A stretch of DNA of 64,000 nt from JBAXTZ01 sp037129925 (GCA_037129925.1 JBAXTZ010000006.1:1-64000); one strand, 5' to 3'; counted from the stretch's first letter, positions 50,736 to 60,849 are shown. Program-made: numbers and translations. Notes: generated from the sequence alone by a model not told the origin.

Positions 50736-51470
50736 ATGTGTGAAAAACAATGTTTATCATCAATAATACATGTATCATCCAAAATAGGAGCGAATACAGT
50801 AGTAGAGAGTTATTTTGAAGGTGAAAAACCAACTGAAATATGTGAAAATGCTGAAATAGGTTCATTGTGTTATGTTGCCACCGGAGTCAAAGTCAATCGC
50901 AATTCGAAGATCGAGCATGGTTCAATAGTTCTTAATGATGTACCACCATACGCTATTGTTCGTGGAAATCCGGCGGTAATAATCGGATATACTCATACTC
51001 TTCACAGAGAGATTGTACATGAACACAAGTTAGACAATAAAAAGAGCGGTCGACATATCACAGGGGTAAAGGGTGTTACAATTCATGTAATGCCTGAGAT
51101 TCCCGATTTTCGTGGATATCTTTCAGTTGGAGAAATAGCAAAAGACATTCCTTTTGAGGTGAAACGTTATTTTTTAGTGTATAAAGTTCCGGGCAAAGAA
51201 GTGCGTGGAGAACACGCCCATAAAGAGTGTCATCAGTTTTTGATCTGCGTTGCTGGGAGTGGGCACGTTATTGTTGATGATGGAAAAAAAGCGGAAGAGA
51301 TTAAGCTGGATACGCCCAACGTTGGGATACATATCGCACCTGGTGTATGGGGAATACAATATAAGTTTACGCAGGATGCTGTATTATTGGTGTTTGCTTC
51401 TGAAAATTATGATTCTGGAGATTATATAAGAGAGTATGATGAGTTTTTAAAATGGTTAATGACTAATTAG
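50736..51470 (+). CDS. WxcM-like bifunctional protein: left-handed-helix acyltransferase plus dTDP-4-keto-hexose 3,4-ketoisomerase
   Basis: 244 residues from the ATG at 50736 (AAAAGGAG). The N-terminal about 95 residues have hexapeptide repeats ending in the acyltransferase-type tail VPPYAIVRGNPAVIIGY. The C-terminal half is an RmlC-like cupin of the FdtA/WxcM type: EVKRYFLVYKVPGKEVRGEH, then AHKECHQFLICVAGSGHV with its histidines, and GVWGIQYKFTQDAVLLVFAS. Such ketoisomerases prepare dTDP-3-keto sugars for the aminotransferase FdtB, present at 54827, giving Fuc3N/Qui3N; the acyltransferase part would then N-acetylate it. No rmlA/rmlB is in the window. Confidence 0.88.
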   Translation: MCEKQCLSSIIHVSSKIGANTVVESYFEGEKPTEICENAEIGSLCYVATGVKVNRNSKIEHGSIVLNDVPPYAIVRGNPAVIIGYTHTLHREIVHEHKLDNKKSGRHITGVKGVTIHVMPEIPDFRGYLSVGEIAKDIPFEVKRYFLVYKVPGKEVRGEHAHKECHQFLICVAGSGHVIVDDGKKAEEIKLDTPNVGIHIAPGVWGIQYKFTQDAVLLVFASENYDSGDYIREYDEFLKWLMTN

Positions 51471-51550
51471 TGTTAAGCTATTTATTAGTCGAGCGATTTT
51501 TCAAATAATATTCTAGAAACATTATTTTTCTTAATGCGGAGGGAATTAGC

Positions 51551-52615
51551 ATGTCCAAAATAATTATTGCTGGTGCAGGTGGCGCTCCATCAGAGAACGT
51601 AATTAAATCGATACAAGAGTGCTGCAAAAATGAAACAATAATAGGTATCGGCAGCGAGGCGACTGATTTAATGCTGTCGAGTGCGGCGAGAAAATATTAT
51701 GTACCTTATGCTGAGGAAAAAGGCTATAAGGAAGCATTGTTAAAAATTATTGACAAAGAAAAACCTGATTTAATTCACTTTCAGAATGATCTTGAAATAA
51801 GAGAAGCTTCGCGTTTCCGTAGCGAAATACATGCAACTGGCACAAAAACCTTCATGCCAACACATGAAGTTATTGAAAATTGTGTTGATAAAGATGCCTC
51901 TTATCGCATATGGGATAAGAGTGGAATAAAAGTTCCTAAAACGATTTTAGTAAAAGACGAGAATGATCTTAAACAAGCCTTTGCGAAGTTAGCTAATAAA
52001 GAAGGTAATATTTGGCTGCGAGCTACGGTAGGTGGCGGTGGCAAGGGTGCTTTACCAACTAATGATTATGATTTTGCTAAGCTTTGGATAAATAAATTCA
52101 GAGGTTGGGGCGAGTTTACGGCAGCAGAACTTTTAACACCTAACTCTGTAACCTGGTTGTCAATTTGGTATGAAGGCGAACTTGTAGTAGCGCAAACTAG
52201 AAGACGAAAATCATGGAATTTTGGGAATAGAACACTATCAGGAGTTACGGGTGTGACGGGAGTGGCTGAAACTTATTCATGTGATACGGTAACAAAAGTA
52301 GCGATAGATTCAATATTAGCTATAGATCCTAAACCACACGGAATATATGGGGCTGATATGACCTATGATTTTAATGGTTTTCCTAACCCTACAGAAATTA
52401 ATATTTCACGATTTTTCACTACTGTTTATTTTTTCACAAAAGCCGGTTTAAATATGCCGAAGATATTTAAGGATATAGCTTTATATGGCGAATTTCCAAG
52501 TTTAGACAAGAAAATTAATCCTTTGCCCGACGGGCTTATGTGGATTCGTGGTATGGATAGGGAGCCTTTGTTAACAACGGAAGATACTATTAAACAATCT
52601 ATTATAGTACTTTAA
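51551..52615 (+). CDS. ATP-grasp family ligase (carbamoyl-phosphate-synthase-like)
   Basis: 354 residues, GGAGGG before the ATG. N-terminal pre-ATP-grasp Rossmann-like region (IIIAGAGGAPSENVIKSIQ), then an ATP-grasp core (WLRATVGGGGKGALPTNDYD; WGEFTAAELL; GADMTYDFNGFPNPTEINIS supplying metal-binding residues). These enzymes join a carboxylate to an amine via an acyl phosphate. In this locus it could add an amino acid or carbamoyl group to a sugar; substrate unknown. First of a block of four small genes (51551-54780) seemingly acting together. Confidence 0.8.
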   Translation: MSKIIIAGAGGAPSENVIKSIQECCKNETIIGIGSEATDLMLSSAARKYYVPYAEEKGYKEALLKIIDKEKPDLIHFQNDLEIREASRFRSEIHATGTKTFMPTHEVIENCVDKDASYRIWDKSGIKVPKTILVKDENDLKQAFAKLANKEGNIWLRATVGGGGKGALPTNDYDFAKLWINKFRGWGEFTAAELLTPNSVTWLSIWYEGELVVAQTRRRKSWNFGNRTLSGVTGVTGVAETYSCDTVTKVAIDSILAIDPKPHGIYGADMTYDFNGFPNPTEINISRFFTTVYFFTKAGLNMPKIFKDIALYGEFPSLDKKINPLPDGLMWIRGMDREPLLTTEDTIKQSIIVL

Positions 52616-52619
52616 AGAT

Positions 52620-53528
52620 ATGAATATATTAGTAACCGGGGCAACTGGATTTATCGGCTCGAATTTATTAGCGGTTATGGTCAATAAAGACACCCTAAAA
52701 GAACACAACATTGTCGTTTTAACAAATGGTAATCTTGACGATTCACGGTTTAAGTGTATTTATAATAAAAACTTTCATTTCACAAAGCAAGATTTTTTGG
52801 AACAGGGTGTAAGCAAGATAGATATAGTGATGCATTTGGGAGCCTTTACGCCAAAAAGTTTCTTGGAATCAAATAATATCTCTAAGTCCTTATCAAACAT
52901 TAATAACACCATATATTTATGTGAAAACTTGCCAAACACACCAAAGAAATTTATTTTTACAAGTACTTTGGATGTTTACTCTAGTGTTGAAGGATCAATA
53001 ACTGAAGGAACTCCAACGATACCGCAGAGTCTTTACGGTCAATCTAAGTTGTTTTGTGAAAAAATGCTCGAGCAATGGTCAACAGAAAATGGTGTTGTTT
53101 TACAAATATTAAGAGTTGGACATATTTATGGTAGAGGGGAAGATTCTTATAAGAAAATCATACCGGCGACTATTAAAGCTATCTTAGCAGGTCAAAAGCC
53201 GATTGTTTTTTCTGCGGGTAGCGAACTTAGGTCGTTTTTAAATGTTACCGACTGTTGTAATTTGATATTAAAGGCTATCGAATTAGAAGAGTACAAACAA
53301 CCAATTAATTTAGTTTCAGAACAGCCGATTTCTGTTTTGGCCTTAGTAAATATGATAGTCGAAATATCTAAACAAAATGTTGAAGTAGAAATTATTCGTC
53401 AAAATAATTATACGAGAGATTTTATTTTTGATAACACTAAAATGAAAGCCAATCTTGGTGTGGAAACCATTTCATTAAGGACTGGATTAGAGGAGGAATA
53501 TGAGTATTTTAAATCTAAACAGAATTAG
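52620..53528 (+). CDS. NAD-dependent sugar epimerase/dehydratase (extended SDR)
   Basis: 302 residues, four bases after the ATP-grasp gene. NAD-binding GATGFIGSN at the N terminus, serine/threonine in FTSTLDVYSS and the catalytic YGQSK (Tyr and Lys separated by three). Acts on a nucleotide sugar; the exact reaction (4-epimerisation, reduction or dehydration) is not readable. It overlaps the acyltransferase gene by 29 bases. Confidence 0.85.
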   Translation: MNILVTGATGFIGSNLLAVMVNKDTLKEHNIVVLTNGNLDDSRFKCIYNKNFHFTKQDFLEQGVSKIDIVMHLGAFTPKSFLESNNISKSLSNINNTIYLCENLPNTPKKFIFTSTLDVYSSVEGSITEGTPTIPQSLYGQSKLFCEKMLEQWSTENGVVLQILRVGHIYGRGEDSYKKIIPATIKAILAGQKPIVFSAGSELRSFLNVTDCCNLILKAIELEEYKQPINLVSEQPISVLALVNMIVEISKQNVEVEIIRQNNYTRDFIFDNTKMKANLGVETISLRTGLEEEYEYFKSKQN

Positions 53529-54087
53529 GCTTTGGATGTTAAGAAAACAGAATCGCAATATTTTAATAAAAAACAGAATTATAATTTTGGGTGATTTCCC
53601 GTATTTTAAGTTGTTTAAGGGGAGTAAATGCATTATCCATAATAATGTAGTAATTAACTCTGATTTTAGAAAAACCAATACAGCTTTGGCATATAAATGT
53701 AAATTTGCTATGGGATACGAGGGGATAATTGAAATTGGAGAGAATACCCATTTAAATGGTGTTTCAATAACCGCATATAAGAATGTAAAAATTGGTCGTG
53801 ATTGTCAAATAGCTTCAGCAACTTTTATTACTGACACTGATTTTCATCCCGTGGATCCGGTGGAGAGACTTAAACAAGTTACTAAAAAACCATTTAACTT
53901 GGATACTGTTAATAAAAAAGAAGTTATTATTGGTGATAATGTATGGATTGGTTGGGGAGCGATTATATTAAAGGGAGTAGAAATTGGAAATAATAGTATA
54001 GTTGCTGCTGGAAGCGTAGTTACTGGAAAGTTCCCTGACAATGTAATAATTGCGGGTAATCCAGCAAAAGTTGTAAAGTGTATATAA
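53500..54087 (+). CDS. Hexapeptide-repeat acyltransferase (WbbJ-like)
   Basis: 195 residues, start supported by AGAGGAGGAAT although it overlaps the previous gene. Left-handed beta-helix repeats (GIIEIGENTHLNGVSITA; NVKIGRDCQIASATFI), the catalytic-loop histidine in DTDFHPVD and the closing segment GAIILKGVEIGNNSIVAAGS. An O- or N-acetyltransferase acting on a sugar is expected. Confidence 0.85.
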   Translation: MSILNLNRIRLWMLRKQNRNILIKNRIIILGDFPYFKLFKGSKCIIHNNVVINSDFRKTNTALAYKCKFAMGYEGIIEIGENTHLNGVSITAYKNVKIGRDCQIASATFITDTDFHPVDPVERLKQVTKKPFNLDTVNKKEVIIGDNVWIGWGAIILKGVEIGNNSIVAAGSVVTGKFPDNVIIAGNPAKVVKCI

Positions 54088-54141
54088 CTGACAATATGAT
54101 TTGCTACCGATTCTCATATTTTGACGATTGAGGGATGATTT

Positions 54142-54780
54142 GTGACAAAGCTAGACTATATATTTCTAGATTTAGACGGACCGATATTAGAAGGTAAATT
54201 GCGGCACTATAATTGCTATAAAGACATTATACTTGTAGACGGAGGCACTCCGCTTGAAATAAATGACTACTGGGAAATGAAAAGAAATAAGATTAGACGA
54301 GATATTGTTTTGGAAAAATCTCAATATAAAAATAGCTACGCGAAATTTATTCAACGCTGGAATTATCAAATTGAGCACAGGAAATATTTATTGTTCGATA
54401 TATTAAAACCTGAAGTTAAGGAAGTGCTGATAAGTTGGCGAAGCATTGCAAACAACATTGTACTTGTGACTATGAGAAACAACCGTAACAATTTATTGTG
54501 GCAACTCAAAAAATTAGACATCTTCAGTTGTCTTGATCAAGTGATAGCGTGTCCGAATATTGATGGGAATGGGAGCAAATATAGTAAACTTAAAGATATA
54601 TCCTTTGAAAGAGCTATTTTTGTGGGAGATACCGAGGAAGATACAATAACCGCCGCGAAATTAGGGATAAAATCAATAGCAATAACTAATGGATTGCGTA
54701 CAAAAGAGCATTTAGATGCCGATTATTATTTTGACGAAATTAAGGACATTGACTTTCATAAAATAATACCGTTGTTGTGA
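54142..54780 (+). CDS. HAD-family phosphatase
   Basis: 212 residues from GTG (GAGGGA upstream). Motif I FLDLDGPILEG (nucleophile D), motif II VTMRNN, and motif IV FVGDTEEDTITAAKLG. The helical cap between residues about 20-90 gives a phosphoglycolate-phosphatase-like subfamily. It lies in the modification block with the ATP-grasp ligase, so it may dephosphorylate an intermediate of a sugar or its substituent. Confidence 0.8.
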   Translation: MTKLDYIFLDLDGPILEGKLRHYNCYKDIILVDGGTPLEINDYWEMKRNKIRRDIVLEKSQYKNSYAKFIQRWNYQIEHRKYLLFDILKPEVKEVLISWRSIANNIVLVTMRNNRNNLLWQLKKLDIFSCLDQVIACPNIDGNGSKYSKLKDISFERAIFVGDTEEDTITAAKLGIKSIAITNGLRTKEHLDADYYFDEIKDIDFHKIIPLL

Positions 54781-54826
54781 ATTTATTTTATTTAAAACAT
54801 AAATAATTAATAGTTTTATTGGAGAA

Positions 54827-55927
54827 ATGATGAATGTTCAGCCACTAGATATGAAAGCACCATACGCAGAACTAAAAGTACAACTTGATTCAGCCTACAA
54901 ACGAGTTATGGAGTCCGGTTGGTACATTAACGGTAAAGAAGTTGAGTTGTTTGAAAAAGAATTCGCCGCATATATTGGTGTAAAACATTGTATTGGAGTT
55001 AGTAACTGCCTCGATGCGATGTATTTAGTTCTCAAAGCATGGGGCATTGGAGAGGGTGATGAGGTTATTGTTCCTTCCAATACCTACATTGCTACGTGGC
55101 TTGCGGTGTCTTATACTGGCGCCGTTCCGTTACCGGTAGAACCTGATATCGAAACATTTAACATTAATCCGGAATTAATTGAGCGAGCTATAACCGGTAA
55201 AACTAAAGCAATTATGCCGGTTCATTTATATGGACTAACGGCAGATATGAAACCAATTATGAAAATTGCTGCGCAACATAATTTGATGGTCTTGGAAGAC
55301 TGCGCACAAGCACATGGTTCCACTTATTTTGGCGAAAAAGCTGGCAATTTGGGACACGCCGGCGGATTTAGTTTTTTCCCCAGCAAGAATCTAGGTTGCT
55401 ACGGTGATGGTGGCGCTGTGACTACTAATGATGACGATTTGGCTGATAGAATCCGGCTATTGAGAAACTATGGTTCTCGAAAGAAGTACCATAACGAAGT
55501 AAAGGGGAACAATTGCCGGCTCGACGAGTTGCAAGCAGCTTTTTTACGAGAGAAATTGCCGATTTTAGATGAGTGGAATGAGCGACGTTGTGAAGTTGTA
55601 AATAAATATACAGTAAAAATTGATGGTTCAAAGGTTATTACACCGACTGTGCCCAATGATTATTATCACACTTGGCATCAGTATGTATTGCGTTCGGAGA
55701 ACCGAGATGAATTACAACTAAAACTTCGTGCTGGCGGCGTTGATACTATTATTCATTATCCTATTCCGCCACACCTTTCGGAAGCGTACAGTGAATTAGG
55801 TTATAAAGCGGGTGATTTTCCGATTGCTGAGCTACTAGCAAAAAGCGTACTAAGCTTACCGATGGGACCGCATATGAGTATCCAGGAAATCGAATATGTC
55901 ATTGGGGCGATCAAGGACAGCATTTAG
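54827..55927 (+). CDS. DegT/DnrJ/EryC1 sugar aminotransferase (FdtB-like)
   Basis: 366 residues. PLP-dependent: SNCLDAMYLVLKAWGIGEGD, PVHLYGLTADM, DCAQAHGSTY and FFPSKNLGCYGDGGAV, where the lysine of SKN binds PLP. Overall it resembles the transaminases that convert dTDP-3-keto-6-deoxyhexose to the 3-amino sugar (FdtB, QdtB). With the FdtA-type isomerase at 50736 it should make dTDP-Fuc3N or Qui3N. GGAG precedes the two adjacent ATGs (54827 or 54830). Confidence 0.88.
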   Translation: MMNVQPLDMKAPYAELKVQLDSAYKRVMESGWYINGKEVELFEKEFAAYIGVKHCIGVSNCLDAMYLVLKAWGIGEGDEVIVPSNTYIATWLAVSYTGAVPLPVEPDIETFNINPELIERAITGKTKAIMPVHLYGLTADMKPIMKIAAQHNLMVLEDCAQAHGSTYFGEKAGNLGHAGGFSFFPSKNLGCYGDGGAVTTNDDDLADRIRLLRNYGSRKKYHNEVKGNNCRLDELQAAFLREKLPILDEWNERRCEVVNKYTVKIDGSKVITPTVPNDYYHTWHQYVLRSENRDELQLKLRAGGVDTIIHYPIPPHLSEAYSELGYKAGDFPIAELLAKSVLSLPMGPHMSIQEIEYVIGAIKDSI

Positions 55928-55929
55928 CT

Positions 55930-57180
55930 ATGACGTTTTTAAAAACAGTTTCTATGTCGGGCATTGCTACCGTGGCAAAAATATTGACGGGTTTGGTATC
56001 GACAAAAATACTTGCAGTGTTGATTGGCCCTTCTGGGGTAGCGCTGATTGGGCAGATAAATAATTTAATTGCAATTGTATTGCCAATCGGATCTGGCGGA
56101 ATAAATAATGGCGTTGTAAAGTACCTGGCTGAAAGCGATTCAGTTGAATCAGCTAAAAAATATGTTAAACAGGCAGTTCTAATTACTTTGATTTGCTCAT
56201 TAATTTGTTCGGTTTTGCTACTTGCTTTTGCGCGCTATTTATCGTTTAAGTTACTTGAAACCGCTGAGTACACTTATGTCATTGTTTTTTTAGCAGTATT
56301 TTTTATTTTGATGGCGTTTAATGGGATATTTTTGTCAATATTGAACGGTTTGAGACAAATTAGAAAATTAATCATTGCCCAAATAATTAGTAGCTTCATT
56401 TCATTGGTGATTACAGTTGCTTTAGCGTATATGTTTAATATCAAAGGTGTTCTTATAGCAAGCATATTGTCTCAATCAATAATATGTTTAGTTTCTTTTT
56501 GGTATTGTTGGAAATGTAAAGTATTGCAGGATATTTTTGTTGATTTTAGTTATGACAAGAGTGTCTTGAAAAAATACTGCAAGTACACAATAATGACTCT
56601 TGTGAGCGCGTTTACGGTGCCCATTGGACAATTGTTAATAAGGAATAATGTAATAAATAAACTCGGTTTAGTAGATGCCGGGATTCTACAAGGTATGTGG
56701 ACTATTTCCGGAGTCTACTTAATGGTTATTACGATTGCGTTGTCGACATATTATTTGCCAAAACTATCGGGATTGAGCGATCGAGCTGATGTTTGGCGTG
56801 AAATAAAAAGCACTCTTGTTATGGTTGCTCCAGCTGTTGCGATTATGGTTATTGTATTGTTTTGCAGTAGAGAAATAATTGTTAACCTGCTGTTCACGCA
56901 AGATTTTTTTGCGATGAACAAACTCTTTGGCGCCCAGTTGATAGGTGACTTTATTAGAATAATTTCGTTCGTTTTTGCGTTTATTATGCAAGCTAAAGCA
57001 TTGGTAAAGCAGATGATCTTTGGAGAAATAATTTTCACTTTCTTATATGTAGTGATGGTTCGTTTTTTTGTAATCGATTATGGACTTGTAGGCGTACCAA
57101 TAGCTTATTGTCTAGTGTATTTATCTTACTTGTTTTATTCAATATTTGTGTACTATAGATGGCATCAAGTGCTAGCTTGA
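55930..57180 (+). CDS. O-antigen/exopolysaccharide flippase (Wzx family)
   Basis: 416 residues with about twelve helices and a MATE-like/MOP pattern: SMSGIATVAKILTGLVSTKILAV at the N terminus, GPSGVALIGQINN after helix 1. Such proteins flip undecaprenyl-linked repeat units across the inner membrane. It begins two bases after the aminotransferase stop codon. A+T-rich codons, unlike the heptose genes. Confidence 0.9.
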   Translation: MTFLKTVSMSGIATVAKILTGLVSTKILAVLIGPSGVALIGQINNLIAIVLPIGSGGINNGVVKYLAESDSVESAKKYVKQAVLITLICSLICSVLLLAFARYLSFKLLETAEYTYVIVFLAVFFILMAFNGIFLSILNGLRQIRKLIIAQIISSFISLVITVALAYMFNIKGVLIASILSQSIICLVSFWYCWKCKVLQDIFVDFSYDKSVLKKYCKYTIMTLVSAFTVPIGQLLIRNNVINKLGLVDAGILQGMWTISGVYLMVITIALSTYYLPKLSGLSDRADVWREIKSTLVMVAPAVAIMVIVLFCSREIIVNLLFTQDFFAMNKLFGAQLIGDFIRIISFVFAFIMQAKALVKQMIFGEIIFTFLYVVMVRFFVIDYGLVGVPIAYCLVYLSYLFYSIFVYYRWHQVLA

Positions 57181-57196
57181 AAATTACATAGAATGG

Positions 57197-58165
57197 ATGG
57201 TTACTTTAAAAATGAAAAGCGACGGAAATTCAATACTTGTCACAATTTTGCTAGGTACATATAATTCTTCTAAATATATCGTTGATTCATTGGAAAGCAT
57301 CAGAACCCAGACATATTCTAACGTTGAATTGGTTGTTTCGGATGATTGTTCGACGGATGACACTTTAGAAATAGTGAATAAATGGTTGACTACTAATAAA
57401 GATAGATTCAGAAACGTCCAGATAGTCTGTTCGTCTACTAACACAGGTATTACAAAAAATTGCAATCGCGGATTTAAGTTAGCAACTGGGCAGTACATAA
57501 AATTAATTGCTGGTGATGATTTATTAACCCCTAACTGTATTGAAAATTTGCTAGATTTCGCAACTGTCGAAAATGCTGATGTTGTGTATGGTAAAGTTTG
57601 TCCATTCTACGATTGTGGTATTAATAAACATCCGGTTGCTGGTTTTTTTGAGTTGAAAAATCATGCGATATTCAAATTGAACAGTAGAAATCAGTATTTA
57701 AAACTTTTAGAAGGCGAAACGACAATCTACGCGGCTGGTAATTTTTTCAGCAAGATGCTTATCGACGAAATGAATGGATTTGATGAACAGTATGTTATGA
57801 TGGAGGATTTTCCGTTTTTTGTAAAAATAACTTCCATGAGTTATCGTATTAGACATTTAGATGAGCTTGTTGTAATGTATAGGATGCGCTCGATGACGGA
57901 TAAGAATTTTCTAAAATCCAAAAGATATTTGTTGTGGTTCAATGATATTAATTTGTTCGAAAAAAATGAATTAATTCCGCGATTGTTAGCAGAACGAAAA
58001 TATGTGTACCTCAGTGACTTGTACACTCGAAGGTTTGCGAGACTTATTAGGACTAAGAATAATGGAAGTTTGGCGTTTATATTATCGCGTATTATCGAAT
58101 CTTTATCGCTAATCAATATTAGGACTAGGATTAGGATGCTGTTCTACTATTTTGGTGTTAGGTGA
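57197..58165 (+). CDS. Family 2 glycosyltransferase
   Basis: 322 residues. GT-A fold: VTILLGTYNSSKYIVDSLES, SDDCSTDDTLEI, and the metal-binding IAGDDLLTPNC (DxD). The later MMEDFPFF segment fits the ED(F/Y) acceptor-base motif. Transfers one sugar of the repeat unit on the cytoplasmic face; sugar unknown. The start could also be the internal ATG at 57212. Confidence 0.88.
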   Translation: MVTLKMKSDGNSILVTILLGTYNSSKYIVDSLESIRTQTYSNVELVVSDDCSTDDTLEIVNKWLTTNKDRFRNVQIVCSSTNTGITKNCNRGFKLATGQYIKLIAGDDLLTPNCIENLLDFATVENADVVYGKVCPFYDCGINKHPVAGFFELKNHAIFKLNSRNQYLKLLEGETTIYAAGNFFSKMLIDEMNGFDEQYVMMEDFPFFVKITSMSYRIRHLDELVVMYRMRSMTDKNFLKSKRYLLWFNDINLFEKNELIPRLLAERKYVYLSDLYTRRFARLIRTKNNGSLAFILSRIIESLSLINIRTRIRMLFYYFGVR

Positions 58166-58247
58166 AAAGAAAGACATTTTGCAAATCTAGGTTTTTGTAG
58201 CAGTTGTTTAGCTATGGGGAATCTAGTTGTGACAGCGGGAGATTGCT

Positions 58248-59468
58248 TTGAAAGAATTTGTGACTAATCTAGCTGTAATCGTGTTGCTTTTTATGATGAT
58301 TTTCAGACCGCCGCTTGTTCCTTATAATTTAACTCATCTTTTTTTTGTACTGGCCGTTGTAGTTTTATTTATGAATGGTACTCCAATAAAAAAGCTTAGT
58401 AAGAGCTTTTCTCCTTGGTATCTTGTTATAGTTTGTTTTTTTTGCATTGTATACTTTTTTACTTACTATGCCATATATGGTGGAGCACAATTATATATTA
58501 AAGCGATTACTGAACAAATATTGTTTGTTGAAGTTATGGTTATCTGTATTGTAGTTGCCAAATTACTTAACAGATTAAATTGGAGCGTGGAAAAGTTCGT
58601 TTCAGTTATTGTTATTGTTTGCTTTGTACAAGCGGCTATCGCAATTGCTATGCTGATGAATCAAGGCGTAAAAGATTTCTTTATTAACATGTGGCTGAGA
58701 AATGGAAACTTTTTGTCTGGTGGTACTGATATAGTTGAAGCAATTGCTGTTTTTCGAATGTTTGGTTTTGGCATTTCTTATACATCGACATTGGCCTATG
58801 CGCTAGGCATTGCCTCTTGTTTTATAGTTTTTCTGGTAATCAGAAGCAAAAATTACTGGTGGTTGGTTGGCATTATCCCATTGCTTTTGGCAGGGGTGAT
58901 TAACGCAAGAACTAGCCTGTTTATTTTCCCGTTAGCTGTGCTGTTTTTAATGCATCGAAAAGCTATAAGAATTTCTTTGTCTAAATTGAGGAAAATATTA
59001 TTGGTGTTTGTAATCATAGTTGTCATTCTTAGTTTTATTATTATCAACATTGATTTTACCAATAGTCCTACTTTTGCTTGGATTAATAGCGCTTATGAAA
59101 TGGGTACAAAAGACGACTTTTTTGATAGTTACAAAAGTATGTATTTCATGCCAGATAGTGCCATAGGCTGGTTGTTGGGCACCGGAGAAGAAGTTTATGG
59201 CAGAAGGGATAAATCTACCGATGTAGGCTACCTTGTTGACATATTTACCGGCGGGCTTATTTTTGAAATCTTGTGGTATGGGTGCATAATTGCATTTATC
59301 TATAAAGCTTTTGATAAAAAAGATAAACGCATTGCATTGGTCATTATTTTAGCGTTATTGTTTCTAAACTTTAAGGGGGCAGTATTTCGTAGCAATGACC
59401 TGATGACTATCGGTATGTTGATTTCAACTTTCGCATATTATAGAAAAATCAAACGGAAAAATCTCTGA
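58248..59468 (+). CDS. O-antigen polymerase-like membrane protein (Wzy candidate)
   Basis: 406 residues from TTG (GGGAGA upstream) with about ten to twelve hydrophobic helices and a large hydrophilic loop (about 270-335, containing PTFAWINSAYEMG and WLLGTGEEVYGRRDKSTDVG) between helices, the typical Wzy layout. GVINARTSLFIFPLAVLFL resembles the conserved Wzy_C region. It should join repeat units in the periplasm. Sequence conservation in this family is poor, so the call rests on topology and position beside the flippase. Confidence 0.75.
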   Translation: MKEFVTNLAVIVLLFMMIFRPPLVPYNLTHLFFVLAVVVLFMNGTPIKKLSKSFSPWYLVIVCFFCIVYFFTYYAIYGGAQLYIKAITEQILFVEVMVICIVVAKLLNRLNWSVEKFVSVIVIVCFVQAAIAIAMLMNQGVKDFFINMWLRNGNFLSGGTDIVEAIAVFRMFGFGISYTSTLAYALGIASCFIVFLVIRSKNYWWLVGIIPLLLAGVINARTSLFIFPLAVLFLMHRKAIRISLSKLRKILLVFVIIVVILSFIIINIDFTNSPTFAWINSAYEMGTKDDFFDSYKSMYFMPDSAIGWLLGTGEEVYGRRDKSTDVGYLVDIFTGGLIFEILWYGCIIAFIYKAFDKKDKRIALVIILALLFLNFKGAVFRSNDLMTIGMLISTFAYYRKIKRKNL

Positions 59469-59526
59469 AAATTAAAGTGAGTAATATTTGAAAACATAAA
59501 AAGATTAATTGCAAAGGACTGTTTTT

Positions 59527-60768
59527 GTGAAAATATGTTTCATCGGTGGTTTGTACTATAGTGATGATTACGCTGTTGAACTGCAGTCGGATTCACCTAC
59601 TATGATAAATATCGCAGCGCATAAATTTCAATGGAATTTGATTAAAGGGTTAGATTGTCATTTTCCTGGTGAAATAACGATTTTAACTAATATTTTTGTT
59701 GGATCATTTCCGCATAATTTACGAAAAATATTTGTTAAAGGAAAAAAGTGGTCGCACGATAAATTTGCTCGTGATAAGAGCTTCGCATTTATCAATCTAC
59801 CAATAATTAAACCACTAAATAAAATGGTTAACGTGCTATTTGGATTGGTGAATTGGTGTTACGAAAATAGAGCTGAGCAAAAAGTTGTTATAGTTTATTC
59901 ACTGTATTCCCCATTTATTATTCCATGTGTACTGCTGAAAAAAATCTGCTCTAACACGAAAATCTGTCTTGTTGTGCCAGATTTGCCCAATAATATGTAT
60001 ATAGACGCTAATACGCCAATTTTTAATAAATTTAAGCAGTTTTTCAACACTAAAATCACTAAGTTACTAATCAAATATGCAGACTCATTTGTGTTTTTAA
60101 CAGAGTCCATGAACAATTTGTTGAACAAGAAACGAGTACCCTATATTGTTGTTGAAGGTATTGTAGATGTTGAAGATGCAAATACGTTTGTAGATTATCA
60201 GATGCTGAGTAATGACATTCTTTATACAGGAGCTTTGTTCACCAAATACGGCATTATTGAGTTGCTAGAAGCGTTCGTCAAGACGAGTTATTTTGGTAAG
60301 TTCATAGTTTGTGGCGGCGGCGAAAAAGAGTGTATTGACAAAATAATGGCATTAGAAAAAAAAGATGAGCGTATCGAATATAAAGGAATCGTTAATCGCG
60401 AGCAGGCGCTTTTGTTTCAAAAGAACGCGGGAATATTAGTGAATCCAAGAAATGATTTGCACGAATTCACTAAGTATTCTTTTCCGTCAAAAACTATGGA
60501 ATACCTTTTGACTGGAAAACCGGTTGTTATGTTTAAACTTGCCGGCGTTTCTGAGGAATATTCTGACTATATTTATTACCCCGACAGACCGACTTATAGT
60601 TCTTTCGTAGACAAATTAATTGAGGTTAGCGGCATAACTGTTCAAGAGAAGGTTGCGCGTAGTATAAAAACTTTAGAATTTCTCGAGAAGAATAAGAGTG
60701 TTGATGCTCAGGGGTTTAAGTTGGTAAAACTATTTACAACTCTGTTCACCTCTGAAAAAAGGCTATAA
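59527..60768 (+). CDS. Glycosyltransferase family 4-like protein
   Basis: 413 residues from GTG at 59527 (AAAGGA at 59513-59518). GT-B fold: C-terminal donor domain with ILYTGALFTKYGIIELLEAF, VCGGGEKECI and YSFPSKTMEYLLTGKPVVMF, the last resembling the EX7E-type donor site. Function: transfer of a repeat-unit sugar. Donor and acceptor unknown. Confidence 0.8.
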   Translation: MKICFIGGLYYSDDYAVELQSDSPTMINIAAHKFQWNLIKGLDCHFPGEITILTNIFVGSFPHNLRKIFVKGKKWSHDKFARDKSFAFINLPIIKPLNKMVNVLFGLVNWCYENRAEQKVVIVYSLYSPFIIPCVLLKKICSNTKICLVVPDLPNNMYIDANTPIFNKFKQFFNTKITKLLIKYADSFVFLTESMNNLLNKKRVPYIVVEGIVDVEDANTFVDYQMLSNDILYTGALFTKYGIIELLEAFVKTSYFGKFIVCGGGEKECIDKIMALEKKDERIEYKGIVNREQALLFQKNAGILVNPRNDLHEFTKYSFPSKTMEYLLTGKPVVMFKLAGVSEEYSDYIYYPDRPTYSSFVDKLIEVSGITVQEKVARSIKTLEFLEKNKSVDAQGFKLVKLFTTLFTSEKRL

Positions 60769-60849
60769 AATGATTTGTGATTTAAGTGAAAATGAACACG
60801 ATATCTTGATTATCAATAGGTAGATTAGGTATCGGTGTTAGAAGGGTAA

